NCBI GenBank assembly: GCA_945900455.1
Contig: CAMDJH010000013.1
Span: forward strand, 1-46,314
Source: Akkermansia muciniphila
Lineage (GTDB): Bacteria > Verrucomicrobiota > Verrucomicrobiia > Limisphaerales > UBA9464
DNA: 46,314 nucleotides
Reading direction: 5' to 3'
Shown one piece after another: positions 1-8,446 of the stretch. The translations under genes and the position numbers were made by a program. The notes under the pieces were generated by a model, which saw nothing but the letters and a program-made list of their open reading frames with translations, did no database searches and was not told the DNA's origin. How positions within the stretch are numbered: position 1 is the first letter of the stretch; each line of letters opens with the position of its first letter.

Positions 1-127
1 GGAGCGTCGAGCCGACGATGTCGGAATTGGGAGCGGGGCGCAAGATTAATATTACATTATTAGAGACAACAAAATACAGCAATAAAACACCCTGGTACCA
101 ACGGTTTCATCAAGAATAATTCGGAAA

Positions 128-640
128 TTAGGGGGAAGATGAGTCAGAGGGACCCAACGTCCGATTCAATGAAAGTTCGAGGAAGTAACTTGATCCGGCC
201 GGTGCCTGGTTCTTAATCTCAAAGACTCCAATAAGACTCCCGGAATAAGCGGTGCCAGCCGGCAACGACGTGTCGACTGAACCCTTCACGCTCGCGGATC
301 CGGCAGCGAGCTGAATGTTGGCTCCCGCACCCCGCACTCCGTCAAAATTCAGCGGTGGAACCACTTTCACCGCGCTTGAATCCGGAACCGAGGCCATCGC
401 GGAATCGAACTTCAGCGTCACGCCGTAACTGAACAATCCGGACACCGGAGCTGGATCGATCAAAATGCCGACCGGAACCGAGGTTTGGCCTGGTTGAACG
501 AAATAGACTGGCTGATCGAACCGCACAGAATAAAGACCGGATCCCGAGGCCATTACAGACACCGAAACACTCGGCAATCCAACGAAAAATGCTGCGCAAA
601 AGCACAGGCAATTTCGACGGTGGGAGAGGCGGCGAATCAC
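128..640 (-). CDS. Secreted cohesin-like domain protein (hypothetical)
   Basis: The 170-residue product starts with a basic stretch and a hydrophobic segment (about residues 11-32), consistent with a Sec signal peptide. The rest reads like a single cohesin-type or PEP-CTERM-associated beta-sandwich: YFVQPGQTSVPVGILID near the front, then a GVTLKFDSAMASV strand. Such domains are common in exported proteins of Verrucomicrobia and Planctomycetes. The start is GTG at 640 with no obvious Shine-Dalgarno; an internal Met at residue 30 lies inside the signal region and is a poor alternative. The product ends in a Ser/Pro-rich tail and I see no PEP-CTERM sorting motif in the 127 bases downstream. It may be a shortened version of a longer family. 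Function is unknown; export and fold are inference. Confidence 0.6.
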   Translation of the reverse strand: MIRRLSHRRNCLCFCAAFFVGLPSVSVSVMASGSGLYSVRFDQPVYFVQPGQTSVPVGILIDPAPVSGLFSYGVTLKFDSAMASVPDSSAVKVVPPLNFDGVRGAGANIQLAAGSASVKGSVDTSLPAGTAYSGSLIGVFEIKNQAPAGSSYFLELSLNRTLGPSDSSSP

Positions 641-1078
641 GCTAAGTGACTACTAGACCCGATTTTCCACCCCCTTCAAGGGGATTCTTTTCGGAATTGT
701 CGCGATCCTTGTTTCGTGCCCACGCCAGCGACAAATCCCGACTAGTCCCGGAGCAGGAACAATGATTGCTCGCCCTGTTGTTGAGGCCAGTTGACCTGAG
801 GCCAGTTGACCTATCCCTTTATCTGCACCTTTAACCTCTCCGGAAGGGATAGAATATCAGCTGTCAGGAGAGAGATGTTGTCCGGGCAGAATTCGTGACG
901 GGGATCGTCGCAGAAAGCCGTATCGCCCTCCAGCCAAGGAGCGCCTTCACCATGCCCATCTACCGCTCCACCAATCAGTGCAATAAGCCTCGGAAATCCT
1001 CTCAATCTTGGACACCGTTCCTCCGCTTAACTGATTTTCACGAGTGCCAATTTACCGGGAATTGCGGATTCTATCCCC
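641..1078. other. 438-base intergenic stretch without a convincing gene
   Basis: This lies between two divergently transcribed genes and should hold promoters for both. It contains a perfect tandem 15-base duplication (782-811). A minus-strand open frame of 64 codons (811-1005) has no recognisable domain and no good ribosome binding site, so I do not call it. No tRNA or strong terminator hairpin was seen. Confidence 0.5.
782..811. repeat. Tandem duplication of a 15-base unit
   Basis: TGAGGCCAGTTGACC occurs twice head to tail with no mismatch, followed by one further T. It sits in the intergenic region upstream of the NYN gene. It could be a simple slippage duplication or a pair of operator half-sites on adjacent turns; nothing in the sequence decides between these. 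Confidence 0.8.
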
Positions 1079-1546
1079 ATGGCATTGGTTCGCATTTTGA
1101 TCGATGGATACAGCCTCTTGCACGGGTGGCCCGCGCTCGTGCCGAATGCGGCCCGTCATTCGCATCAGGCCCGGGGGGCTTTGTTGACCCGATTAACCCG
1201 CTACCGCGATGCCACCTTGGTGCCGATCACCGTCTTCTTCGACGGACAGGGGGCGCCAGGAGGTACTCCCAAGCTGGCGAGTTCCCACGATATGGAAGTC
1301 TTATTTTCCCGCGCAGGACAGACCGCCGATGATATGATCGAACGGACGGCTTACCGGATAAAGGCGTACGGCGAAGTTCTGGTCGTGACCGACGATCGCG
1401 CGGAGCGAGACACAGTCGTAAACATGGGCGGGTTGGCCACAAGCTGCAGTTCGTTTATTGCCCAGGTGGAAGCGGCCCTCGCCGAAATGACCTTCGACCT
1501 AAAACACCACAATCGCCGGGAAGATCAGCGCTTTCGGCAATCCTAA
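1079..1546 (+). CDS. YacP-like NYN domain protein (putative RNase)
   Basis: The 155-residue protein opens with ILIDGYSLLHG, the first acidic motif of the NYN/PIN-like fold, and continues with ITVFFDGQGAPGG and the later ILVVTDDRAERD-type strand (read here as VLVVTDDRAERDTV), where the other metal-binding Asp residues sit. This order and length match the YacP/Rae1 family of small NYN proteins; Rae1 of Bacillus subtilis is a ribosome-associated endoribonuclease. Those family facts are known; activity here is inferred from conserved acidic residues. The ATG at 1079 is directly preceded by a C-rich leader with no strong Shine-Dalgarno. It converges with gcvH, 37 bases away, with no clear terminator between them. 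Confidence 0.8.
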   Translation: MALVRILIDGYSLLHGWPALVPNAARHSHQARGALLTRLTRYRDATLVPITVFFDGQGAPGGTPKLASSHDMEVLFSRAGQTADDMIERTAYRIKAYGEVLVVTDDRAERDTVVNMGGLATSCSSFIAQVEAALAEMTFDLKHHNRREDQRFRQS

Positions 1547-1583
1547 CGAGCCCCCGAGTCTTTCATGCCGACGTTGCCGAGGA

Positions 1584-1970
1584 TCACTCGCCAATCTGCT
1601 TCCGATAATCTGCCGGACTCAGCAACGCGCCTGTTTCGTCGGCGTTGGACAACTTGACCTGAAAAAACCAGCCGCGTCCGTACGAATCCAAATTAACCAA
1701 CGCTGGGTTTTCGACGACCGCCCCGTTGATGGCGGTAATCTCACCGCTGACCGGCGAGTAGATGTCGCTGGCCGTCTTCACGGACTCCACGACGGCACAC
1801 GCCTCGCCGGCTTTCACTTTGCGTCCTACCGCTGGAAGTTCGACGAAGACAATGTCCGTCAGCTCAAGCTGCGCGTGGTCGGTGATCCCGACCGTTGCGG
1901 CCAGACCGTTGACGCGGACCCACTCGTGTGATTTGGCGTAACGGAGATCGTCGGGAACCATTGAGCTCAT
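1584..1970 (-). CDS. gcvH: Glycine cleavage system H protein
   Basis: This is the lipoyl carrier of the glycine cleavage complex; it shuttles the aminomethyl group from the P protein to the T protein. The 128-residue product has the normal family length. It shows YAKSHEWV near the N terminus, GITDHAQLELTDIVFVELP in the middle, and the lipoylation site VESVKTASDIYSP with Lys65 as the predicted lipoyl lysine. The open frame extends 62 codons further upstream, but the family start fits the ATG at 1970 (or the ATG at 1961), and the longer version would run into the divergent xthA. No gcvT or gcvP is adjacent, so the rest of the system must lie elsewhere. The 160 bases upstream are shared with the xthA promoter region. 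Confidence 0.93.
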   Translation of the reverse strand: MSSMVPDDLRYAKSHEWVRVNGLAATVGITDHAQLELTDIVFVELPAVGRKVKAGEACAVVESVKTASDIYSPVSGEITAINGAVVENPALVNLDSYGRGWFFQVKLSNADETGALLSPADYRKQIGE

Positions 1971-2130
1971 GGCCGTTTTATTACCGACACAGCCAGCGAT
2001 CGGCGAGCAGAAATCCAATCGGACTGCGACCCTTGTCATCGGATCGCAGTTTGCCAACCCCCTGCCGGTGATCGCTCCCCCTTGGTTTTTGGGGCTTTGA
2101 TCGGGAGGGGATTCCACCGAGACTGGCGGT

Positions 2131-2883
2131 GTGAAGCTGATTTCGTGGAACGTCAACGGCCTACGGGCCGTGTTGCGGAAGAATTTTCTCAGCTACCTGG
2201 CCGAGGAACAGCCCGATGTCTTGTGCTTGCAGGAAACGAAGTGTACGCCGGCCGACGTCGAGGCATTGTGGTCGGCGCCTTACCACACGCAGTGGAACTG
2301 GGCGGCGAAGAAAGGGTACTCTGGCACGGCAGTATTTTCCCTGGAAAAGCCAATTTCGGTTGTACGCGGAATCAACGTGCCCAAGCACGACACCGAGGGC
2401 CGGGTTCTGACAGTCGAATATCGGGGATTTTATCTAGTGAACGCCTATGTACCAAATTCGCAACGCGAGTTGGCGCGGTTGGAGTATCGGCAGGCTTGGG
2501 ATCGAGATTTCCTCAAATACCTCCGCAAGCTCGAGCGGACGAAGCCGGTGCTGCTCTGCGGCGACCTTAATGTGGCGCACACCGAGTTGGATTTGAGCAA
2601 TCCCAAGGCCAACGTACATAATCACGGTTTTACGCCTGAAGAGCGGGCGGGCTTCTCCGCCCTCTTGAAGGCGGGCTTCATCGACACATACCGTGAGTTT
2701 GAAAAGGAAGGGGGTCACTACAGCTGGTGGAGTCCAATGTCGGGTGCCCGGGCTCGAAATGTCGGCTGGCGCATCGATTACTTCCTTTGCTCCACCACGC
2801 TTCGACCCCGTTTACGTAATGCTTTCATCCGAGCCGACGTTATGGGATCGGACCATTGCCCGGTTGGGGTGATCCTGGAATAG
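2131..2883 (+). CDS. xthA: Exodeoxyribonuclease III family (AP endonuclease)
   Basis: Base-excision repair nuclease of the ExoIII/APE1 type that cuts at abasic sites and trims 3' ends. The 250 residues contain the expected landmarks in order: SWNVNGLRAV (metal/active-site Asn7), LCLQETKC (metal-binding Glu at about residue 34), LVNAYVPNS (catalytic Tyr), LLCGDLNVAH (catalytic Asp and Asn) and MGSDHCPVGV at the C terminus (Asp-His pair). WRIDYFLCS precedes the last motif as usual. The start is GTG at 2131, the only start that leaves the first motif at residue 5 as in relatives. It is transcribed away from gcvH. A hairpin with a following T-rich tract lies about 100 bases downstream and could end its transcript. 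Confidence 0.93.
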   Translation: MKLISWNVNGLRAVLRKNFLSYLAEEQPDVLCLQETKCTPADVEALWSAPYHTQWNWAAKKGYSGTAVFSLEKPISVVRGINVPKHDTEGRVLTVEYRGFYLVNAYVPNSQRELARLEYRQAWDRDFLKYLRKLERTKPVLLCGDLNVAHTELDLSNPKANVHNHGFTPEERAGFSALLKAGFIDTYREFEKEGGHYSWWSPMSGARARNVGWRIDYFLCSTTLRPRLRNAFIRADVMGSDHCPVGVILE

Positions 2884-2980
2884 TTCCAGTACAGTACGGA
2901 CGCGTACGGCACCGTCTTCGGATTCTGATATCGCACCGAGACGACTTGCCGATTTGGGACGGGAAACGGCAACGGTGTCG

Positions 2981-3033
2981 AAAAGTGACAGGTTCAATAT
3001 GTCTCAATTGTTTTTAGTAAACCTATCACTTTT
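2981..3033. repeat. 14-base inverted repeat with T-rich right flank
   Basis: The left arm (2981-2994, AAAAGTGACAGGTT) and the right arm (3020-3033, AACCTATCACTTTT) are complementary at 13 of 14 positions and separated by 25 bases. The right arm runs on into a long T-rich tract (to about 3050). Two readings are possible: a terminator for xthA, or a REP-like hairpin of the kind associated with Y1 transposases (RAYTs). The long loop is unusual for a terminator. It lies just upstream of selO, whose composition differs from its neighbours. Confidence 0.6.
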
Positions 3034-3066
3034 TCTTTTTCACTTTTTTCATCGACCCTCGACTCA

Positions 3067-4545
3067 ATGCCCACCTCCTCTAAACCTGCCCCGGTCCGCG
3101 CTGGCTGGAATTTCGACAATTCCTACTCCCGCCTGCCGGAGACGTTCTACACTCGGGTGAACCCCACACCGGTAGCCAAGCCGCGTCTCGTTCTCTTCAA
3201 CGGCCCCCTCGCGCACTCGCTCGGACTCGACCCCGCAGCTTTCACCGGCCTAAACGCTGCCGCCCTCCTCACCGGAAATGAAGCCCTCCCGGGTGCCGAG
3301 CCCATCGCTCAGGCTTACGCCGGGCACCAATATGGAAACCTGACCCGGCTCGGGGACGGTCGCGCCCTTCTGCTCGGCGAACAATGCACGCCTTCGGGCG
3401 ACCGCTTCGACGTCCAGTTGAAAGGCGCCGGACTCACTCCGTATTCGCGCCGTGGGGATGGCCGGGCCGCTCTCGGCCCCATGCTGCGCGAATATCTCGT
3501 CAGCGAGGCCATGCACGCCCTTGGCATCCCCACCACCCGCAGCCTCGCCGTCGCTACCACCGGCGAACCGGTCTTCCGCGAGCAGACACTCCCCGGTGCC
3601 GTCCTCACCCGCGTTGCCGCCAGCCACATCCGCGTCGGCACCTTCGAATACTTCGCCGCCATCGGTGATACCGACGCCCTGCGCGTCTTGGCCGATCACA
3701 CGCTCCGCCGCCACTTCCCGCACCGCGCGGAGTCCGAGCATCCGGCACTCGCCCTCTTGGAGGAAGGAATAGAACGCCAAGCCTCGCTCCTCGCTCACTG
3801 GATGCGTGTCGGCTTCGTGCACGGCGTCATGAACACCGACAACATGGCGCTCTGCGGCGAAACCATCGACTACGGTCCCTGCGCCTTCATCGATGCCTAC
3901 GACCCGGCGGCCGTGTTCAGCTCCATTGACCAGCACGGCCGCTACGCCTTCGGGCAGCAAGCCCCGATCGCCGCATGGAATCTGGCCCGCCTCGCCGAAG
4001 CCTTGCTGCCCGTCCTGCACCCGGATCCCGACACTGCTGTCGCGCGCGCCAACGAGTCACTCGCATCCTGCCACGAGCGGTTTCAGCATCACTGGCTAAC
4101 CGCCATGCGCGGCAAGCTCGGACTCTTCACCGCAGAAGCGGGCGACGCCTCTCTCTTCGAGGAACTTCTCCGGGCGATGCACCGGACCCGCGCCGATTAC
4201 ACTCACACCTTCCGCAGTCTCCAACCCCACGCCACCCCGAAACCCAACTCACCCCTTCACGCCGAATTTGCCGCCTGGCACCTGCGCTGGACCGCACGCC
4301 TCACCCAGCAGCCCCAGCCCAGCGCGGAAGTGCTCCGGCTCATGAACGCGCACAACCCCGCGGTGATTCCCCGCAATCACGAAGTGGAAGCGGCTCTCAT
4401 CGCCGCCACCGGGAATGACCTCGCCCCGCTGCAGCGCCTCCTCGTCGCGCTCGCCAACCCCTATGACGAAGCCGACCAACCCACGACCCTGCTGACTCCG
4501 CCACCCTCCGGCACCCCGACCTACCGCACCTTCTGCGGCACCTAA
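3067..4545 (+). CDS. selO: SelO/YdiU family protein adenylyltransferase
   Basis: The family is a kinase-fold pseudokinase that transfers AMP to protein hydroxyl groups and takes part in redox and stress responses. The 492 residues match the family length. Recognisable blocks are NSYSRLPETFYTRVNPTPV near the start, QAYAGHQYGNLTRLGDGRA, FDVQLKGAGLTPYSRRGDGRA, LGIPTTRSLAV, and the inverted active-site region HGVMNTDNMALCGETIDYGP with the metal-binding Asn and Asp. The C terminus is TYRTFCGT, where the conserved Cys (Sec in some eukaryotes) is present. Codon third positions are markedly C-rich, with many CTC, CCC, CGC and GCC codons, more than in xthA or gcvH next door, which could indicate acquisition by transfer. 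It stands alone and converges with the MFS gene. Confidence 0.93.
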   Translation: MPTSSKPAPVRAGWNFDNSYSRLPETFYTRVNPTPVAKPRLVLFNGPLAHSLGLDPAAFTGLNAAALLTGNEALPGAEPIAQAYAGHQYGNLTRLGDGRALLLGEQCTPSGDRFDVQLKGAGLTPYSRRGDGRAALGPMLREYLVSEAMHALGIPTTRSLAVATTGEPVFREQTLPGAVLTRVAASHIRVGTFEYFAAIGDTDALRVLADHTLRRHFPHRAESEHPALALLEEGIERQASLLAHWMRVGFVHGVMNTDNMALCGETIDYGPCAFIDAYDPAAVFSSIDQHGRYAFGQQAPIAAWNLARLAEALLPVLHPDPDTAVARANESLASCHERFQHHWLTAMRGKLGLFTAEAGDASLFEELLRAMHRTRADYTHTFRSLQPHATPKPNSPLHAEFAAWHLRWTARLTQQPQPSAEVLRLMNAHNPAVIPRNHEVEAALIAATGNDLAPLQRLLVALANPYDEADQPTTLLTPPPSGTPTYRTFCGT

Positions 4546-4575
4546 CTCGGGCCTGCGCATCTCGTTGCCCATCCT

Positions 4576-5832
4576 TCAAGTTTCATCCATCGACTTCTTA
4601 GTGGTATCCGGAGCCCAGAAGACGGCGATCATTCCGAGGGCATAGACGAGGCCGCAGACCGAGCCGACTTTCGCATAGTCCCCCTTGAACACCACGACGA
4701 GCCCGGCGGCGGCAAAGACCATTACGGCCGTGACAAAGCGGCCGCTGTTATAGCTCAGTCCGCTGCCCGAGGCGCGAATCCGGGTGGGGAACAATTCCGG
4801 CAGGTACAAGGGCAGCCATCCGAAAAAAAGTGTCGCGATGAAACCCTGCATGAAGACGATGGGTAGAAAACTCGAACGTAGCGGTGCGGTGAAATTGAAC
4901 ATCACCAGCGTCATCGCAGTGGCACCGAAGCTGATGAGAAAGTACGTGAGTCGGCGACCCAGCAGTCCGGCGATCTGGGCGCCGAAGAAACTCCCGAGAG
5001 TCGAGCCCAAGGCCCACCAACCTTGCGTCAACGCCTTATACCCAGGTTGCGATGCGCCCCCGAGCTTATCGGCCCAGGGGATCATCCACTTGCTGGCGGA
5101 CCACGCACCGACGAGCGGGATGCAGCCGAGCGCAATACCGATCAGGGTGAGGCGGAGAATGGGCGGTCGGAAGAGTTCCGCGAGCGTTGAGGCGTTCCTG
5201 GTCTGACTCTGCGTGCGGGTCGCAAGCCAGCGGGGCGATTCGGGCAAGGCAACCAGCACCAGCAAGCCCAGCATCGCCGGCACTGCGCTCCAACCGAACA
5301 ACCAGCGCCACGAATCCGGGGTAATTGGGTGGTAACGTGCCACCTGCGAGAGGGTGAGCACGCCGGCATTCATGCCGGCACCCATGATGCCGGAGACGAG
5401 TGGACGGGATCTATTCGGCCAGCATTCCGACACCAGGGCGATGCCATTGGGCCACATGCCACCCACGCCGAGACCCGACAAAAACCGCAATATGAGCATT
5501 TGCTCGAGGTTGGTCACGAAGGCGCCCATTCCCGCAAAGACCGAATAGAGGAGGATGCTCAGACCCATGGCACGCACGCGACCGATGCGATCACCCAGGT
5601 TGCCCAGCCAGATGCCTCCGAGCGCGGCACCGAACATCAGCCCCGCCGTTAGGCGAGCGAACCAGATACCTCCGAGGGCGTCGGTATAGCCCGCGCCAAG
5701 CATGCTCTTGGTGACGGACAACGACGCGATCGGCATCAGACCCAGTTCCCAGCCATCGAAGAGCAGACCGACGAATGAGGCAATGAGGACGGCAAGGCGA
5801 GCACCGGTCCCAAGGGTGGACGTTGCATTCAT
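4576..5832 (-). CDS. MFS transporter (sugar/organic-acid type)
   Basis: A 418-residue inner-membrane carrier with about 12 hydrophobic segments. The loop after the second helix carries GNLGDRIGRVRAM, the MFS signature GxxxDRxGR, and the start of helix 1 has FVGLLFDGWELGL with an acidic residue typical of the aromatic-acid/sugar-acid proton symporters. The C-terminal half includes LPELFPTRIRASGSGLSYN, the matching signature seen in the sialic-acid/shikimate-like branch. It is the last gene of the leftward catabolic operon, and its start overlaps the stop of the propeller gene by 4 bases, so it probably imports that pathway's substrate or a product of it. The exact substrate cannot be told from sequence. 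Confidence 0.85.
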   Translation of the reverse strand: MNATSTLGTGARLAVLIASFVGLLFDGWELGLMPIASLSVTKSMLGAGYTDALGGIWFARLTAGLMFGAALGGIWLGNLGDRIGRVRAMGLSILLYSVFAGMGAFVTNLEQMLILRFLSGLGVGGMWPNGIALVSECWPNRSRPLVSGIMGAGMNAGVLTLSQVARYHPITPDSWRWLFGWSAVPAMLGLLVLVALPESPRWLATRTQSQTRNASTLAELFRPPILRLTLIGIALGCIPLVGAWSASKWMIPWADKLGGASQPGYKALTQGWWALGSTLGSFFGAQIAGLLGRRLTYFLISFGATAMTLVMFNFTAPLRSSFLPIVFMQGFIATLFFGWLPLYLPELFPTRIRASGSGLSYNSGRFVTAVMVFAAAGLVVVFKGDYAKVGSVCGLVYALGMIAVFWAPDTTKKSMDET

Positions 5833-7016
5833 GGTGACGTCTGTGGCGGGGAACCGCCTTCGATGGCTCGCTTAGAGAGTCGGGCTCTGCCTTGAGGCGT
5901 TTTATCCTGAGTTTCCGCTTCCGAATCCACCCGCACTTCGTGCACTTGCGCGTGACCGCTCGCATCCGACGTGAACACGACAAGGCGACCGTCCGGGGAG
6001 AAATTGGGATGGGGATGAGTGTGCTGCGGCGCGTAGACGTCCTTCACGCCGTCGTCGTAGGGACAATGCCCGAGGTTCCAGTGTTCCCCGGCATTACTGG
6101 CACCCGGAAAACAGAGTGTTCGCGGGGTACCGACACGGTCGCGCGGGTTGAATAATTGCAGACCCCGGTCTGGATTCTTGGTGTCCGCCACCATTTGTGT
6201 GCCGGTGCGATTTAACATCGGGTGCCAAGCGTTGAAGGAGCAAACCGGCCGGACGCGGCCGGAGTCGATATCGATTCCGATCACGCCGTGAGGCCAGTTG
6301 GAGGTAAGGATCTCGCGGGTGCCGGGCAGCCAGCACTCGTGCACAATCCATTCCTTCTTCGCGACCTCGCGCCGATAAATCAGCCGGTTTTCCGATCCGT
6401 CGCGGCGAATGACCCAAATGCGGTCGTGGTACGGGCCACCGTAGCGCAGCCACGTTGGATCGTCCGGATGAAATTGCGGATGACATACGGTATCGCGTTC
6501 GAGGATGACGGTGTCGATGCCGGTCTCGGTGTCGATCACGTGGAAGCGAGCGACGGATCCATGTTTCACCGGGAACGCCCACCATCGGTCATCGCGACTC
6601 AAGGTGGTGGTGCCCATGGCGCCGGCAACCATGCCGGCTTCACGAATGGACACGGTGTCAAATCCGGCCAGTTGTTCTTCGCGCTGGGTTTCGATGTCGA
6701 CGCGCCAGGCTCCATTGCCGGCTGTAAAGTAAACGAAGCGTCCGTCGTGAGATGGATGGATCGACCAATCATTGAGGTCGACGCGGTCAGTCACCTGCAC
6801 GAGGTGCCCGCTGGCGCGTTCCTCCACAAAAATTTGTGGCGCACCCGCACGTGTGGAAGCGAATACCAACCACCGCATAGCGTCATCGTAGGCCGGCAGG
6901 TAATAGAACGGATGATGGTGAATCGATGGGTGACAGGTGACCTGTCGCACCCATGCACCCGTTCGCGGGTCATGCCGTTCGACCGCTTCGGGTGGATAGA
7001 TGCTCCCTTTGGCCAT
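5829..7016 (-). CDS. Oligogalacturonate lyase-like (PL22) beta-propeller protein
   Basis: The 395 residues have the length and repeat pattern of oligogalacturonate lyases, seven-bladed propellers that cleave short unsaturated pectin fragments in the cytoplasm; no signal peptide is present, consistent with that. The N terminus MAKGSIYPPE and DPRTGAWVRQVT matches the family opening. The metal site of the PL22 enzymes (one His, then QxxHxH) is visible as AWHPM (His265) and APQHTHPHPNFSPDG (Gln331, His334, His336). HECWLPGTREILTSNWPHG supplies a further conserved His. This supports a working Mn-type site; the true substrate may be another uronate because neighbours are not the classical KduI/KduD genes. 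Start is ATG at 7016; the remnant of an amidohydrolase ends 23 bases upstream. Confidence 0.8.
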   Translation of the reverse strand: MAKGSIYPPEAVERHDPRTGAWVRQVTCHPSIHHHPFYYLPAYDDAMRWLVFASTRAGAPQIFVEERASGHLVQVTDRVDLNDWSIHPSHDGRFVYFTAGNGAWRVDIETQREEQLAGFDTVSIREAGMVAGAMGTTTLSRDDRWWAFPVKHGSVARFHVIDTETGIDTVILERDTVCHPQFHPDDPTWLRYGGPYHDRIWVIRRDGSENRLIYRREVAKKEWIVHECWLPGTREILTSNWPHGVIGIDIDSGRVRPVCSFNAWHPMLNRTGTQMVADTKNPDRGLQLFNPRDRVGTPRTLCFPGASNAGEHWNLGHCPYDDGVKDVYAPQHTHPHPNFSPDGRLVVFTSDASGHAQVHEVRVDSEAETQDKTPQGRARLSKRAIEGGSPPQTSP

Positions 7017-7039
7017 AGCGAAGAAAAATTCGCAGCCGG

Positions 7040-7465
7040 TCAGTGGGCCGAACCCTGTACGTGGGGGTTGAGACGCAGAAGTCGACGGGCTTTGCCGCTC
7101 AGCACGGCGCGCTCCGCTTCGCGCAACGCGGAATCGGGATTGTCAAGCGGCTCAATCCAGACGAACGAATGGAAGCGTTGCGGGTGTGCTGCGACCATAG
7201 CGGCCATCGCGTCGTTGGCGGTGCGCGCCAGATCCGGGGACTGTTCCGGGTGGGCGATCTGTTCCGGCGTGGGCGAAGCGAGGCTGGGCACCTGGGCATA
7301 GCCTGGAAACCGATCCATGACGCGGAACCGTGCGTCGAGGTCCGTCATCACACGATTGGCCTGCGCCCGTTGAAACATAAGCGACGGGCGGGTCAGCACG
7401 CGATTGACCGCTGCGCAATAGGCCGGCGGCAGGCAGTGGCAGAAAATGTCGAGAGAGTCGAACAC
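7040..7465 (-). pseudogene. Amidohydrolase-2 family remnant (N-terminal part only)
   Basis: The 141 codons read like the first 40-45 percent of a metal-dependent amidohydrolase/decarboxylase of the ACMSD type, normally around 300 or more residues: DIFCHCLPPAY at the start, RFRVMDRFPGYAQVPSLASP in the middle, and a stretch ending EAERAVLSGKARRLL. The usual HxH metal motif appears as FxH, which some subfamilies may share. The frame stops soon after, and the next gene begins 23 bases later, so the remaining barrel strands and metal ligands have no coding room. I see no continuation in other frames. It is most likely a deletion remnant, although it is still in frame and closely spaced with both neighbours, so a shortened product could be translated. 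Confidence 0.7.
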
Positions 7466-7468
7466 AGT

Positions 7469-8446
7469 TCAACGGGTGCACTTGAAACCAATGGCTTCGA
7501 GTCGCTCGCGAATACCCTGAATCTGGTCTTTCGACAACGGGCGAACTGGGCGACGGAAATGGGGCGTCGAGAATTTGCCGAGCAGCCAGCGGGCGACCTT
7601 CATGCGCTGATGCGCGCCGCAGCCGGGTTCACCGAAGTTATAGATGATGCGGGCCAGCGGGGCGACCGTTTGCTGAGCTTTCTTGGCCCCGGCGAGGTCA
7701 CCGTCCAAGGCGGCGTGCACGATATTGATCATCAACTCCGGCGCAAAGCCTGCGAAGCCAATCAGCGCTCCGTCGGCAGCCTCGAGCAACGTGGGCAGCA
7801 GGAACTCGTCATGGCAGGTAATGATGGTAACGTGGGGCGCAGCCTCCTTCAGTTTTTCGTAATCGTACAGCCAGCGAGCCATGTCGCGCGTGCCCATCTT
7901 GATGCACACGACCTGGGGCAACTTCACCATCTCGAGCATCTCGGCGAGGGTGTAGCCGGCCTTGGTCCACGCGGGATACTGATGGATCACGATCGGGATA
8001 TCGGCCCCCTCGGCGACGTCCTGCATAAAACCCACCGCCGTTTGTGCACTCCGTCCGAACCGCAGCCAATGGTGCGGCGGCATGAGCAGAATGGCATCCG
8101 CCCCGGCTTCCTTGGCAGCGAGCGCGTGGTCGATTGCTTCCAGGGTCCCTTCGGCGGAAACACCGGTGATTGTCTTCACCGAGCGCCCGGTGCGGGCGTT
8201 GGTCTCACGAACGGACTCCGCCAGGATTCGGGTGACACGGGCGCGTTCGCAGGGGCGGAGCGACATGATTTCGCCGGTGTGGCCGTTGCAGGTCAGGCCC
8301 TTCACGCCAGACACCGCTGCGAGTTCCGTATAATAGGCGCGCAAACCCGATTCATCGAGCGATTCATCCTCGTTAAAGGCGCAGAGTGTCGCCGGGAAAA
8401 CGCCGGCCCAGGGATGATCGTTCCAGTGGGGAATGTTTTGGTTCAT
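7469..8446 (-). CDS. DapA-family class I aldolase/lyase
   Basis: A 325-residue member of the dihydrodipicolinate synthase/N-acetylneuraminate lyase family, TIM-barrel enzymes that form a Schiff base with a keto acid such as pyruvate. The Schiff-base lysine is Lys183 in VVCIKMGTRD. The substrate loop reads NGHTGE (residues 54-59) in place of the usual GTTGE, and the position of the catalytic Tyr in the YNxP motif reads HQYP (His155), so the chemistry is probably not that of lysine biosynthesis. Its location between DUF1445 (4-base overlap) and the amidohydrolase remnant (3-base gap) indicates a catabolic role, for instance splitting a 2-keto-3-deoxy acid. The substrate is not identifiable by eye. 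Confidence 0.85.
   Translation of the reverse strand: MNQNIPHWNDHPWAGVFPATLCAFNEDESLDESGLRAYYTELAAVSGVKGLTCNGHTGEIMSLRPCERARVTRILAESVRETNARTGRSVKTITGVSAEGTLEAIDHALAAKEAGADAILLMPPHHWLRFGRSAQTAVGFMQDVAEGADIPIVIHQYPAWTKAGYTLAEMLEMVKLPQVVCIKMGTRDMARWLYDYEKLKEAAPHVTIITCHDEFLLPTLLEAADGALIGFAGFAPELMINIVHAALDGDLAGAKKAQQTVAPLARIIYNFGEPGCGAHQRMKVARWLLGKFSTPHFRRPVRPLSKDQIQGIRERLEAIGFKCTR

Noticed and set aside
811..1005. 64-codon minus-strand open frame upstream of the NYN gene
   Set aside because: No domain, no ribosome binding site, and composition like random intergenic DNA.
3250..4020. 256-codon minus-strand open frame inside selO
   Set aside because: Gly/Ala/Glu-rich shadow of a GC-rich gene; selO has all family motifs.
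6222..7301. 359-codon plus-strand open frame
   Set aside because: Runs opposite to the PL22-like gene whose QxxHxH site is unmistakable.
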